Source: a virus
Strand: one strand, 5' to 3'
Virus record (IMG/VR): IMGVR_UViG_3300048625_000152
Coordinates: 62,001 to 126,000 of that record
DNA: 64,000 nucleotides
The first letter of the stretch is position 1; each line of letters starts with the position of its first letter. The notes under the pieces were generated by a model, which saw nothing but the letters and a program-made list of their open reading frames with translations, searched no databases and was not told the origin of the DNA. A program made the translations under genes and the position numbers. Positions 8,471 to 16,308 of the stretch are shown piece by piece.

Positions 8471-9597
8471 GCGTTTTTAATATCAACAACAAAAAGAAGC
8501 ATACCGAAGCACTCATGTTCCTGGACCCAAGTGGTCCAGTGACAGTGCAACGTTACGAAACATTAAAGTATAGACAATTTGACAAACTAACTGATAAGCA
8601 GTTGGGATTCTTTTGGCGCCCTGAAGAAATTGACATCGTTCGCGATAGCAAAGACTTCAAGGAACTAACAGAGTTTGAACAGCATATCTTTACCAGTAAC
8701 CTAAAGCGACAAATTTTATTAGACAGTGTGCAAGGACGTAGCCCAACGCTGGCGTTCTTGCCATTGGTATCTATTCCTGAATTGGAAACTTGGATTACCA
8801 CATGGGCATTTAACGAGACTGTTCACAGTCGTAGTTACACTCACATTATTCGCAACATCTATAGCAACCCTAGCGAGATCTTCGATGGCCTAATGGACAT
8901 TGAACCTATTGTTAACTGTGCTAAAGATATTAGCAAGTACTACGATGATCTCATTGAGTACGGCGGGTTCTACAATTTGCTAGGCGCTGGTGTACACACC
9001 ATTAACGGCAACGAATTTGAAGTCAACCTGTACGAACTAAAGAAGAAGCTGTGGCTTGCTATCAACAGTGTTAACGCACTAGAGGGCATTCGCTTCTACG
9101 TTAGCTTTGCTTGCTCATGGGCATTTGCAGAACTAAAGAAGATGGAAGGCAATGCCAAGAACATCAAACTTATCTGCCGCGACGAGAACGTACACCTTGG
9201 CTCAACACAGACCTTGTTGAAGTTGTTGCCACAGGATGATCCCGACTTTATCAAGATCAAAGAAGAGACACGAGAAGAATGTACTCGCATGTTCTTGAGT
9301 GCAGCACAACAAGAAAAGACTTGGGCTGAGTATTTGTTTAAAGACGGATCTATGATTGGTCTTAACACTCAACTATTGTGCCAATACGTGGACTGGTTGA
9401 CTTGCAAGCGCATGACTGCTATCGGCCTAGACTGCGGTATTCCAAAGCCTAGCTCTAACCCATTGCCTTGGACTGCCAAGTGGATTGCTGGTGCTGACGT
9501 ACAAGTTGCGCCACAAGAAACTGAGATTTCATCTTACGTAGTTGGTGGTACAAAACAAGACGTTGACTCAAATACTTTTAGCGGCTTCAGTCTCTAA
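8467..9597 (+). CDS. nrdB: Ribonucleoside-diphosphate reductase class Ia, beta subunit
   Basis: NrdB holds the diiron-tyrosyl radical cofactor that starts catalysis in NrdA. The 376-residue ferritin-like protein contains FNETVHSRSYTHIIRNI, which supplies diiron ligands Glu and His and the radical Tyr, and CRDENVHLGSTQ, which supplies the second Glu/His pair. The C-terminal FSGFSL tail matches the position of the peptide that docks into NrdA. ATG 8467 is chosen because GGGGAACAAA precedes it and because the ATGA overlap with the upstream gene is typical. All key residues look intact. Confidence 0.97.
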   Translation: MSVFNINNKKKHTEALMFLDPSGPVTVQRYETLKYRQFDKLTDKQLGFFWRPEEIDIVRDSKDFKELTEFEQHIFTSNLKRQILLDSVQGRSPTLAFLPLVSIPELETWITTWAFNETVHSRSYTHIIRNIYSNPSEIFDGLMDIEPIVNCAKDISKYYDDLIEYGGFYNLLGAGVHTINGNEFEVNLYELKKKLWLAINSVNALEGIRFYVSFACSWAFAELKKMEGNAKNIKLICRDENVHLGSTQTLLKLLPQDDPDFIKIKEETREECTRMFLSAAQQEKTWAEYLFKDGSMIGLNTQLLCQYVDWLTCKRMTAIGLDCGIPKPSSNPLPWTAKWIAGADVQVAPQETEISSYVVGGTKQDVDSNTFSGFSL

Positions 9598-9622
9598 GAT
9601 AATTATAATAAAAGAGGAAACT

Positions 9623-9865
9623 ATGTTAACAATTTATTCAAAAAGCAACTGCCCTTTCTGCGATCGTGCCAAGGCACTAATTGAAAGCAAGGGCATTGAG
9701 TACAAAACAATCAGCATCGAAGAAGATCAAGACGCACGCCAACACCTACTAGACATGGGTCTACGCAGCGTCCCACAAATTTTTACAGGCACAACAATTA
9801 TCCCCGGTGGCTACCAAGGCATTGCGGGTAAAGACGAAGCCTTCTGGACAACATTAAAAGGATAA
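9623..9865 (+). CDS. Glutaredoxin
   Basis: The 80-residue protein has the dithiol active site CPFC at residues 10-13, the RSVPQIF cis-proline loop and the GGYQGI C-terminal glutathione-binding segment of class I glutaredoxins. It most likely reduces the NrdA C-terminal cysteine pair, like T4 NrdC. ATG 9623 follows AAGAGGAAACT, a clear ribosome-binding site; an upstream in-frame start at 9542 would run through nrdB and is rejected. Confidence 0.92.
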   Translation: MLTIYSKSNCPFCDRAKALIESKGIEYKTISIEEDQDARQHLLDMGLRSVPQIFTGTTIIPGGYQGIAGKDEAFWTTLKG

Positions 9866-9866
9866 C

Positions 9867-10178
9867 ATGCTAGTAAGTCAACAATACGCATCAGGTGATG
9901 TAGTGAGTTTCAAAATGGTCAACGGCGATGAAGTCGTTGCTAAATTACTAGAGACAACCGACGATGGTTGGAAGGTCGCTAGTCCTTGCACAGTTATGCC
10001 AAGCCAACAAGGCCTTGGTCTAATGCAGAGTTTGTTTAGTGCTAAGGAAGACTGCAAAGTTTTCATCAGTAAGCAACACGTTATGTTCCATGCCGAGTCA
10101 TTGGACCAAATGCGTGTGCATTATGTTAAGACCACAACTGGTGTTGACGTAATTGCTAAACCTGGAATCATCCTTTAA
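9867..10178 (+). CDS. Conserved phage protein with Sm-like or beta-barrel character, 103 aa
   Basis: The N-terminal part (GDVVSFKMVNGDEVVAKLLE) has the pattern of a small five-stranded barrel, and the C-terminal part repeats a similar strand pattern (HYVKTTTGVDVIAKPG). I cannot assign a function. It overlaps the PAAR gene by one base (ATGA-type junction TAATG), so it may belong with the tail-tip genes as a structural or assembly factor rather than with the reductase genes. Confidence 0.6.
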   Translation: MLVSQQYASGDVVSFKMVNGDEVVAKLLETTDDGWKVASPCTVMPSQQGLGLMQSLFSAKEDCKVFISKQHVMFHAESLDQMRVHYVKTTTGVDVIAKPGIIL

Positions 10179-10465
10179 TGCCAGCAGCAGCACGCCTAAA
10201 TGATGCAGACACTAGCGACGGCCAAATTTGTGGCGACGTTAGTACTGATGTTATTATCAACGGGCAAGGTGCTGCATTAGAGGGCAGTCTAGATAGCAGT
10301 CATGCTCCGTACGGAGCCCCTCATCCCCCACATCAAGCCGCAACGGTTGCTACCGCTAGCAGCACAGTGATTGCCAATGGCAAAGGTATTGCCTTTGTGG
10401 GCAGTGATCTCAGCTGCGGCCATGCTATTGCAGCAGGTAGTCCCGACGTGGAAATTGGGTCATAA
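10178..10465 (+). CDS. PAAR-domain tail-spike tip protein
   Basis: The 95-residue protein fits the PAAR family: an N-terminal AARLNDADTS segment, repeated Gly/Asn-rich strands (DVIINGQGAAL and TVIANGKGIAFVG), and His/Cys residues (CG, SSHAP, CGHAI) that can bind the metal at the tip. In T4 the equivalent gp5.4 caps the central spike of the baseplate and pierces the outer membrane. It is followed 21 bases later by a large Ala/Ser-rich protein, consistent with a baseplate module. Confidence 0.8.
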   Translation: MPAAARLNDADTSDGQICGDVSTDVIINGQGAALEGSLDSSHAPYGAPHPPHQAATVATASSTVIANGKGIAFVGSDLSCGHAIAAGSPDVEIGS

Positions 10466-10486
10466 GTATTATAATAGGATACTTTT

Positions 10487-12067
10487 ATGAGTGGAATTAG
10501 TCCAACAATGATGATCGCTGCCACTGGTTTTACTAACAACCAGGGTCTAGGCGTAAGTGGTGCGATGCTAACAGCATTAACCAATTTTGATACCAGCCCG
10601 GTAGTCACACTGTACACCAATGTTATCTCTGCGTTAAACGGAGCAAACGTTGCGTTACCAACTATGCCAAATTACTTCACTGGACTGTCCAGTGGCGAAA
10701 CTGGTACGAGCATCACTAACAGCATTAGAACTGCGGCAACTGCGATTGCTCCAAATACGCAAAAGTTTATTAGCAACTTTAACAGTGCTAGCACCTTTGC
10801 ACAAACCAGCTTTACTTGGTCTGGTGCATTAACTGGTGCAGCATCTGCGAGCTTTGATAGTTTCGGCCTTGGCATTTCTAATTTTAGTCAGATGGTATCC
10901 GGCGGCGTCGGCACCATTATGGCAGGCGCCAATGGTGCAGCAGCAGACTTCACTGCATTGTCGAGTACCATAACTAAATTTGGATCTGCATTTGATTCTA
11001 GCGATCCGCAAAAGATGTTTGACCCAGCTGGTTTTGTGAAGAACCTGCAAAAGCAAGGACTTGGTGACATAGGCGGACTAGAGGACAAACTGTCAGAGGC
11101 CGGTCTCGATCCAACCAATTTAGATTCTGCAAATCCCGCAGTTATTAAACAGGTGCTAGAAACAATCACAGGATTAGACGTAGCTAAGATCATCAGTCAA
11201 ACAAAAATGATCTTGCCAGCTAACACTATGATATCTTCGGCAGCTGATCTACTAGATGCTAAAAAGATTGTGAGCACCAGTGAGCTGGCTGCACTACCAG
11301 GGGGTAGTTTGGATGGCCTCGGTAACGCCTTGTCTAACATGGGCGGTAAGTTTAAAACAGCAGCAGCAATGGCGGCAAGTTTAGCAGCAACTAAAATTCC
11401 ATCACTTAAACACCTAGACGCATTGAGTTCCCCAATGCCGGCTAGCATCGCATCTGCACTATCTAGCAAACTAGGCGCAGGTGGAGGACCATTTGGTAAT
11501 CCCACTATCAATGATATCATTGGCACCGCAGCAGGATACAAACATACAGAAGGCTTTACTAACATAGTGGCCGCACATACTGCGATTCTACAAACTAGTG
11601 CAGGACAATCATTGCAGTCCGCAGCCAACGCACTAATTGCAGATCCGTCAAACCCATCTACGTTAAGTGCCTTTGTCTCTGCCCAATCAGCAGTAACCAG
11701 TTCAACTAACCCCGCATTGGCTAAATTGATTACTGACAGCAGTGCTGCCATTACTGCAAGTCAGACTCAATTAACCAATGAAGCCACAAATCAAACCAAA
11801 GCGGGCTTTGTGCCAAGCGCAGCCACTGTTCCAGCGGCGCCAGCACTACTAGGACTTGCAAACAAGTTGCATGACTTAGGTCTTGATAAACAACAAGTAG
11901 GATACAACTTCCTATTCAGCAGCATGGCCACTGACGACCAGTACGGCGATGCAGTCAAAGCAGCACTGTCAGAGGGGCAAAACATTGCCAAATCTGCAGC
12001 CGCTGGTATTGCCAACACAACCAAAATTGACCCGATGGATGTGCTAGCAAAGATCCGAAAGGGGTAA
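10487..12067 (+). CDS. Putative baseplate or tail structural protein, 526 aa
   Basis: This protein is very rich in Ala, Ser, Gly and Thr, with many short hydrophobic stretches and no charged active-site cluster. The composition is typical of virion proteins. Its place directly after the PAAR tip gene suggests a baseplate hub, spike or injected protein. The start at 10487 follows TAGGATACTTTT. A long open frame on the opposite strand here is a compositional shadow. The specific role is not recognisable. Confidence 0.6.
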   Translation: MSGISPTMMIAATGFTNNQGLGVSGAMLTALTNFDTSPVVTLYTNVISALNGANVALPTMPNYFTGLSSGETGTSITNSIRTAATAIAPNTQKFISNFNSASTFAQTSFTWSGALTGAASASFDSFGLGISNFSQMVSGGVGTIMAGANGAAADFTALSSTITKFGSAFDSSDPQKMFDPAGFVKNLQKQGLGDIGGLEDKLSEAGLDPTNLDSANPAVIKQVLETITGLDVAKIISQTKMILPANTMISSAADLLDAKKIVSTSELAALPGGSLDGLGNALSNMGGKFKTAAAMAASLAATKIPSLKHLDALSSPMPASIASALSSKLGAGGGPFGNPTINDIIGTAAGYKHTEGFTNIVAAHTAILQTSAGQSLQSAANALIADPSNPSTLSAFVSAQSAVTSSTNPALAKLITDSSAAITASQTQLTNEATNQTKAGFVPSAATVPAAPALLGLANKLHDLGLDKQQVGYNFLFSSMATDDQYGDAVKAALSEGQNIAKSAAAGIANTTKIDPMDVLAKIRKG

Positions 12068-12104
12068 GTTAACTTACCATATTACTCGCTTTTCAGCGAA
12101 CTAA

Positions 12105-12197
12105 TTGCTATAATAGTATCAGTTATTGAGTTATAGCAGTTGTTTACTTTGATCCTACAGGGTTATATAAACAACAGACAGAAACAAAGGAGAAAGT
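12105..12197 (+). promoter_or_regulatory. Extended -10 promoter and structured leader of the lysin gene
   Basis: TGCTATAAT at about 12106-12114 is an extended -10 box without a good -35. The leader downstream contains GTTGTTTA (12139-12146) and its perfect complement TAAACAAC (12168-12175), able to form an 8-bp stem with a 21-base loop. AAAGGAGAAAG then precedes the ATG at 12198. The hairpin may delay or tune lysin expression; that is inference. Confidence 0.5.
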
Positions 12198-12773
12198 ATG
12201 ACACTTAAAACGTCAAACAGCAAAACAGATTCTTGGATTGCTCTTTCTAGAAATGTTGTCCAATTTCTAGCATTACTTGCAGTTGTATTCCTGGTATGGA
12301 ATGTAACCACAGCAAAATTTAACACCTTAAAAGAAGGTAGCGAAGCATACCGACAGGGCTTTATCAGCACCGCAGATCGTACTCAACAATTAGAATGCCT
12401 AACACGCAATATCTATCACGAGGCTGCAACCGAACCATTTGAAGGAAAAGTAGCAGTAGCACAAGTAACCATGAACCGCGTTGACAACGGCCGATTTGGT
12501 AACGGAGTATGCGGAGTAGTTTATCAAAAGAATGTAATTTACGAAAAGGTTATTTGTCAATTTAGCTGGGCATGTATTCCGGGCGTAGGCAAGAAAGTAG
12601 TCTACCCAGCATTGTATAAAGAAAGCGAAGAAGTAGCCAAAAAGGTTTTATTGGAAAACTTCCGTTTGCCGGGCATGAAAGACGCAATGTATTATCATGC
12701 AGATTATGTCAACCCAAAGTGGGGTAAACCAAAAATCACACAAATTGGCCACCACATTTTCTACAAGGATTAA
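12198..12773 (+). CDS. SleB-type cell wall hydrolase (endolysin) with N-terminal anchor
   Basis: The 191-residue protein has one hydrophobic segment at about residues 21-39 (FLALLAVVFLVW), which looks like a signal-anchor or SAR sequence. It is followed by a Hydrolase_2/SleB domain: TRNIYHEAATEPFEGKVAVA, with the conserved catalytic Glu in the YHEA motif, then VTMNRV and CQFSW. Such enzymes are lytic transglycosylases that cut peptidoglycan, so this is the likely endolysin. A small membrane protein that could be a holin follows one base after its stop. Confidence 0.85.
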   Translation: MTLKTSNSKTDSWIALSRNVVQFLALLAVVFLVWNVTTAKFNTLKEGSEAYRQGFISTADRTQQLECLTRNIYHEAATEPFEGKVAVAQVTMNRVDNGRFGNGVCGVVYQKNVIYEKVICQFSWACIPGVGKKVVYPALYKESEEVAKKVLLENFRLPGMKDAMYYHADYVNPKWGKPKITQIGHHIFYKD

Positions 12774-12774
12774 A

Positions 12775-13092
12775 ATGAAAAAATTCGACATCAATGCAAT
12801 TAAAGCATCCGTTGTGAGTTACTTTGAAAATCACTTTCATAAGATTTCAGCAGACAGCTTAGAGTGGTTAGCAATCATCATTATCCATTGTGCCACTATT
12901 CCTACCTTGCTAGCAATGGTAACTGCACTAAGTGATCGGGCTCCTAGCCTTGATGTGGTATTGTTTGCATGGGGCGGACTAGTGTTATTGTTCTTCCGTG
13001 CCATTTTACTGAAGAACAGTTTAAACATCATCACAAACGGCATGGGTTTTATCACCCAAGCAGTAATTATGGCATTTATTCTTTTTAAATAA
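12775..13092 (+). CDS. Small multi-span membrane protein, holin candidate
   Basis: The 105-residue product has about three hydrophobic segments (WLAIIIIHCATIPTLLAMV, VVLFAWGGLVLLFF, GFITQAVIMAFILF) separated by short charged turns, with Lys at both ends. Size, topology and position directly after the lysin suit a holin. Similar proteins occur in other aquatic myoviruses without proven function. ATG 12775 is used because earlier in-frame starts lie inside the lysin gene. Confidence 0.6.
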   Translation: MKKFDINAIKASVVSYFENHFHKISADSLEWLAIIIIHCATIPTLLAMVTALSDRAPSLDVVLFAWGGLVLLFFRAILLKNSLNIITNGMGFITQAVIMAFILFK

Positions 13093-13093
13093 T

Positions 13094-13306
13094 ATGAGCG
13101 ATATCGAAGACGACGAAATTGATGTAGTTGATGCAGACATAGCAGATGATGATTATGTTTTTATTATCAGTCCAGACGGAAATCTAAAGCAGATACTTTT
13201 GCCAGACGAAGTTCCGTTTGAGCTGCCAGAAAACATTAATAAAGTGCTAGCAGTATTCAATGTCAACGACGTTGAGAGTTTAGCAGTTAGTCCAACAATC
13301 CATTGA
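13094..13306 (+). CDS. Small acidic hypothetical protein, 70 aa
   Basis: The first 25 residues are almost all Asp, Glu, Ile and Val (EDDEIDVVDADIADDDY), followed by a predicted beta segment and helix. It starts one base after the membrane-protein stop, so it is probably in the lysis transcript. The stop codon overlaps the next promoter. No family is recognised; a DNA-mimic role is possible from the charge but unsupported otherwise. Confidence 0.55.
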   Translation: MSDIEDDEIDVVDADIADDDYVFIISPDGNLKQILLPDEVPFELPENINKVLAVFNVNDVESLAVSPTIH

Positions 13307-13331
13307 CCCATAATGGGATCGGTGTTACAAT
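13303..13331 (+). promoter_or_regulatory. Sigma70-like promoter with leader
   Basis: TTGACC and TACAAT are 17 bp apart. A short leader with AAAGGA follows before ATG 13349. The promoter overlaps the end of the preceding gene. Confidence 0.65.
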
Positions 13332-13348
13332 GGTTCAAAGGAAGCAAA

Positions 13349-13537
13349 ATGAACGCTCGAGATTACACACAAAAACAACGTGATCAAATTCATTATCTGC
13401 AAAATGCAGTGTGGGACTTGGAAAAGGCCCGGGAAAATTTGGTTAAGGCAAATGGTAGTACTTCAGTATTACAAGCGGTTGATGTTGCCTTAGAAAAGGC
13501 CAACTCTGAGCTTAATGACGCTTCTACGTTGATGTAA
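13349..13537 (+). CDS. Small coiled-coil hypothetical protein, 62 aa
   Basis: The sequence is almost entirely helical heptad-like (QIHYLQNAVWDLEKARENLV), so a small coiled-coil protein is likely. It is the first gene of the promoter at 13303. ATG 13349 follows AAAGGAAGC; the upstream in-frame start at 13313 lies within the promoter. Function unknown. Confidence 0.6.
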   Translation: MNARDYTQKQRDQIHYLQNAVWDLEKARENLVKANGSTSVLQAVDVALEKANSELNDASTLM

Positions 13538-13566
13538 AACTAGTACTCAAGTAGTAGAAATTTCGG

Positions 13567-13595
13567 TTGACCCGAAATGGTTTTCTTGCTATAAT
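13567..13595 (+). promoter_or_regulatory. Sigma70-like promoter, leaderless class
   Basis: TTGACC, a 17-bp spacer containing CCGAAATGG and TTTTC, then TATAAT. The ATG of the GIY-YIG gene starts seven bases after the -10 box, at the expected +1. Confidence 0.85.
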
Positions 13596-13601
13596 ACATA
13601 C

Positions 13602-13928
13602 ATGCAGAAAACAACAGTTACCCGTAAACGCAGACAAGATACCAAACATGCTGTCTATATGTTAGTGAACACTAACACAAATGAAAGCTACATTGGTATC
13701 ACTGTCTGTGGTAACCAAGTTCGCAAAGCCCTTAAAGTTCGCTTTCAAAAGCATGTGCGCCGCGCACTCACTGAAAACAAAGACTGGGCCCTGTGCGAAA
13801 GCATTCGCGAACACGGTGCAGAAGCGTTTGCAGTGTTGTTGGTTGATGTTGTGCGTGGTCGCAAGCCAGCACACAGCGTTGAGCGTGAATTGATTAACGG
13901 CAACAAGCCCGCATTGAACACTCACTAA
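13602..13928 (+). CDS. Minimal GIY-YIG domain protein, 108 aa
   Basis: KHAVYMLVNTNTNESYIGIT carries the GIY and YIG strands (VYM and YIG), followed by a basic helix (LKVRFQKHVRRALTE) and the ELINGNKPALNTH end with the conserved Asn. There is almost nothing beyond the catalytic fold, so this is a single-domain GIY-YIG nuclease rather than a homing enzyme with a DNA-recognition tail. It is the first gene of an early-type transcript and is predicted to be leaderless, which suggests a physiological role such as host DNA damage or recombination. Confidence 0.78.
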   Translation: MQKTTVTRKRRQDTKHAVYMLVNTNTNESYIGITVCGNQVRKALKVRFQKHVRRALTENKDWALCESIREHGAEAFAVLLVDVVRGRKPAHSVERELINGNKPALNTH

Positions 13929-13937
13929 GGAGTTAGC

Positions 13938-14135
13938 ATGATGGTTATGGTAGCAAAAATGAAGGACAAGATTGTTCAAATTGTGCGCTATGCTGACACA
14001 GTTGGCTTCAGTGACGAACGCGGTTGGTTCTGTATCTGCTTTGACTTTGACAAGCAAAACCGTCGCCGTGAACAAATCAAGTGGATCCCTGCAGACACTC
14101 ACTTTGAGTGGGTGCGTGAGTACATCGGGGAATAA
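13938..14135 (+). CDS. Small hypothetical protein, 65 aa
   Basis: The product has mixed strand and helix character with a CICFDFD core. AAGGAGTTAGC precedes the ATG, matching the leader motif used by other early genes. It lies between the GIY-YIG gene and a zinc-ribbon gene in one short transcript. No family recognised. Confidence 0.55.
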   Translation: MMVMVAKMKDKIVQIVRYADTVGFSDERGWFCICFDFDKQNRRREQIKWIPADTHFEWVREYIGE

Positions 14136-14136
14136 C

Positions 14137-14352
14137 ATGGCTTATGCAACATGCACCAATTGTGGTTACACGGAAAAATCTCTAGAACGTGAGCGTAGCT
14201 TCTGGAGTCTCCGGGGCTACTACAACATCAGCGGTTACTTCTGCGGCCCATGCTATGACAAAGTGTCCCACAACAGTTATGGCAATCCTGAGCAACCCGG
14301 CGAGTACATTGCTATCCTACTTAAACAAACTGCACAGTTGACAACTAACTAA
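14137..14352 (+). CDS. Small zinc-ribbon protein, 71 aa
   Basis: Two CxxC knuckles are visible, CTNC at residues 6-9 and CGPC near residue 37, giving a four-Cys zinc-binding site. The rest is polar. Small zinc ribbons in phage early regions often bind nucleic acid or RNA polymerase, but no specific family is recognised. ATG 14137 is one base after the upstream stop; the longer upstream frame is a shadow. Confidence 0.6.
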   Translation: MAYATCTNCGYTEKSLERERSFWSLRGYYNISGYFCGPCYDKVSHNSYGNPEQPGEYIAILLKQTAQLTTN

Positions 14353-14366
14353 TAATCGAGTAAAAT
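14338..14366 (+). promoter_or_regulatory. Sigma70-like promoter, leaderless class
   Basis: TTGACA and TAAAAT are 17 bp apart and ATG 14373 begins seven bases after the -10 box. The -35 lies inside the 3' end of the zinc-ribbon gene. Confidence 0.65.
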
Positions 14367-14372
14367 ACAAAT

Positions 14373-14921
14373 ATGACAAAAACTTGGGTAACTAGCGACT
14401 TACACTTCGGCCACAGAAACATCACAAAGTTCTGTCCAGTGACTCGCGCACGATTTAAAGACGACATTGCTTACATGACTGAAGCAATGATTAAAGAATG
14501 GAACGAGTTGATTGGACCAGAAGACACCACCTACATCTTGGGTGACGTGGCATTTATGGGCGGATTCGACGCAAGCAAGATCATGAACCGGTTGAACGGT
14601 AAAAAGATCTTGGTTGAAGGCAACCATGACCGTAAAACATTGATGGACAAGCACTTCTTTGAATCTTTTGAAGAAGTACACAAGTACTTGGCCATCCAAT
14701 ACAACGGCACAATGGTTGTGATGTCACATTTTCCATTCTTAGAATGGGACCAGATGCACCGAGGTAGCGTCCACTTGTATGGTCACTTGCATGGCGGCAC
14801 AACTGGCATGGAAAAGTATCGTATGCAAGATGTTGGAATGGATGCCACAGGAGTAATTGCAGTTAGCATGGATGAGGTAATTGCATCGGCGTTAAAACGA
14901 GAAATTAAAACTCATCATTGA
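14373..14921 (+). CDS. Calcineurin-like metallophosphoesterase
   Basis: All five metallophosphoesterase motifs are present in 182 residues: DLHFGH, GDVAF, GNHD, SHFP and GHLHG. The enzyme should hydrolyse a phosphodiester or phosphomonoester with two metal ions; phage relatives include 2',3'-cyclic phosphodiesterases and nucleotide phosphatases. It lies one mobile gene upstream of a polynucleotide kinase and an RNA ligase, so RNA end healing is a plausible job, because the kinase here lacks the phosphatase domain of T4 Pnkp. That link is inference. Confidence 0.9.
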   Translation: MTKTWVTSDLHFGHRNITKFCPVTRARFKDDIAYMTEAMIKEWNELIGPEDTTYILGDVAFMGGFDASKIMNRLNGKKILVEGNHDRKTLMDKHFFESFEEVHKYLAIQYNGTMVVMSHFPFLEWDQMHRGSVHLYGHLHGGTTGMEKYRMQDVGMDATGVIAVSMDEVIASALKREIKTHH

Positions 14922-15561
14922 TTCGTTTTTTGCAGTTGTTACCGTGCCATCTATTATAGTTGACGGTAACAACCTCCATTCCGCAGTGCTCGCACTTGAT
15001 GCGAGGATAATATTGTCTACTTTCAATTAGTCGTTGCTTAGTCTCGTCGCTTCGCTTGGATCCAATGTGTGCTTGACGGGTTTTTTCTATTGCTTCTGGA
15101 GAATTTTTTTTCCCTTTGTGAGCGGCACTCATTTTGAGCTTGGTCTCGTTAGAAATGGTCTGCAATGCCCGCTTTGCCTTAATCTTTTCCTTTGTTTCTG
15201 CTGAATGTTTTCTTCCTGTTAGTGCCTCTCTTCGATTTTTATTTGCTTCAATTTTAAAAGTCTCAAATAACCTTGAATTGAACTTTATACCCTTAATCGT
15301 CCGCATTTTCATTGCAGTAAGAGCATACAACATCTTCCTTTTGTATTTGGGTGTAACACATTTAATTAGGAGTAAGTGAGCAATATAATGCTGTCGTGCT
15401 GTGAGCGAAATTAGGCTAGTATTCGGCACAATCGATTTTGGCACAATGTGATGTTTTTCTAAATATCCACCAACCGAGGGATTAGAGGTAAGTTTTTCGT
15501 ACCAGTGTAAGTATTTGTTATCAACAAACACTGTCGGATAAGCATTGAGTAGATTTGACAT
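14905..15561 (-). CDS. HNH homing endonuclease with NUMOD3 repeats
   Basis: The 218-residue protein contains LEKHHIVPKS and LTARQHYIAHLLL, the beta-beta-alpha HNH core seen in phage homing enzymes, then several NUMOD3-type helix motifs (GRKHSAETKEKIKA, KGKKNSPEAIEKTRQAH, GSKRSDETKQRL) for DNA binding, and a C-terminal CEHC...C knuckle. A second copy with the same layout is at 54607-55215. The gene is convergent with the phosphoesterase and overlaps its end by 17 bases. ATG 15561 is chosen because a TATAAATAC late element lies upstream on this strand. Confidence 0.85.
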   Translation of the reverse strand: MSNLLNAYPTVFVDNKYLHWYEKLTSNPSVGGYLEKHHIVPKSIVPNTSLISLTARQHYIAHLLLIKCVTPKYKRKMLYALTAMKMRTIKGIKFNSRLFETFKIEANKNRREALTGRKHSAETKEKIKAKRALQTISNETKLKMSAAHKGKKNSPEAIEKTRQAHIGSKRSDETKQRLIESRQYYPRIKCEHCGMEVVTVNYNRWHGNNCKKRINDEF

Positions 15562-15582
15562 ATTGATACTTTCTGTTATAAT
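15555..15582 (+). promoter_or_regulatory. Sigma70-like promoter
   Basis: TTGACA and TATAAT are 16 bp apart on the plus strand, overlapping the start of the minus-strand HNH gene. It should drive the small gene at 15632. Confidence 0.6.
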
Positions 15583-15591
15583 GTATTTATA
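15583..15591 (-). promoter_or_regulatory. T4-like late promoter for the HNH gene
   Basis: The minus strand reads TATAAATAC, an exact match to the T4 late element plus C, about 20 bases before ATG 15561. Confidence 0.55.
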
Positions 15592-15631
15592 CAACTAGCC
15601 CAATTATTGAATGGGATGAAAGATATCACTA

Positions 15632-15805
15632 ATGGATGAACAAGACTTAGTTTATCGTTTGCGCAAACGTGCAGAGATCCGGAGACAAATTCCAGGACGT
15701 AAAAGCGTCGAGGAAGGAACTCCGGATCGCATTGCCGACATTCTCGAAGAAGCAGCGAACGAGATAGAACGCTTACGCATTGAAAACAGCAATTACGACG
15801 AGTAA
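15632..15805 (+). CDS. Small basic hypothetical protein, 57 aa
   Basis: The product begins MDEQDLVYRLRKRAEIRRQI and ends in a helix rich in Glu and Ala. I recall similar short proteins in other phages, where they are of unknown function. It is the only gene between the promoter at 15555 and the next promoter at 15812. No good ribosome-binding site is seen apart from a weak GATGAAAGA upstream. Confidence 0.6.
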   Translation: MDEQDLVYRLRKRAEIRRQIPGRKSVEEGTPDRIADILEEAANEIERLRIENSNYDE

Positions 15806-15811
15806 TTTTGG

Positions 15812-15840
15812 TTGACCCGAAATGGGTTTCTTGCTATAAT
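15812..15840 (+). promoter_or_regulatory. Sigma70-like promoter, leaderless class
   Basis: TTGACC, 17-bp spacer with CCGAAATGGG, then TATAAT. ATG 15847 begins seven bases after the -10 box. Confidence 0.85.
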
Positions 15841-15846
15841 ACACAC

Positions 15847-16308
15847 ATGAACAAATTGTATATGTTAATCGGAGTGCCCGCTAGCGGCAAGAGCACTTGG
15901 ATCAAGTCGCAAGACTGGACTAAGGACATGCCTGTAGTTAGCAGCGATCGCTTCATTGACGAGTATGCTGAAAAAGAAGGCAAGACTTACAACGAAGTGT
16001 TCAAAGAATATGCGCCTATTGCTATGCGCTTGATGGATAACCAAGTGTTGATCTGCCAAGCAAATGGCACAGACGTGATTTGGGATCAAACCAACACCTC
16101 AGCAAAAAGCCGTGCAAAGAAATTGGCCATGTTGCCCAAGTACGAAAAGATTGCAGTGGTGTTTAGAACTCCTGAGCCCGAAGAACATGCTCGTCGTTTA
16201 GAAAGCCGCCTGGGTAAAACAATTCCCGAGCATGTTATGCGCAGCATGATTGATAATTTGGAAATGCCCTCTGAAGAAGAAGGCTTTAAGGAAATTTGGT
16301 ATGTTTAA
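15847..16308 (+). CDS. P-loop polynucleotide kinase-like protein
   Basis: The 153-residue protein has a Walker A motif GVPASGKST at residues 8-16, a SSDRFIDEY segment with the Asp/Arg pattern of the T4 Pnkp kinase domain, and a DVIWDQTN Walker B-like strand. The length equals the kinase domain alone, with no C-terminal HAD phosphatase. It should phosphorylate 5'-OH ends of RNA or DNA. The following gene is an RNA ligase that overlaps it by eight bases, so the pair probably heals and seals cleaved tRNA as in T4. Zeta-toxin-like kinases are the main alternative. Confidence 0.8.
   Translation: MNKLYMLIGVPASGKSTWIKSQDWTKDMPVVSSDRFIDEYAEKEGKTYNEVFKEYAPIAMRLMDNQVLICQANGTDVIWDQTNTSAKSRAKKLAMLPKYEKIAVVFRTPEPEEHARRLESRLGKTIPEHVMRSMIDNLEMPSEEEGFKEIWYV

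Noticed and set aside
11197-11751. 184-residue open frame on the minus strand
   Set aside because: It is an antisense shadow of the Ala/Ser-rich structural gene, with no start signals.
13662-14138. 158-residue open frame on the minus strand
   Set aside because: It runs antisense to three small plus-strand genes with good promoters and ribosome-binding sites.
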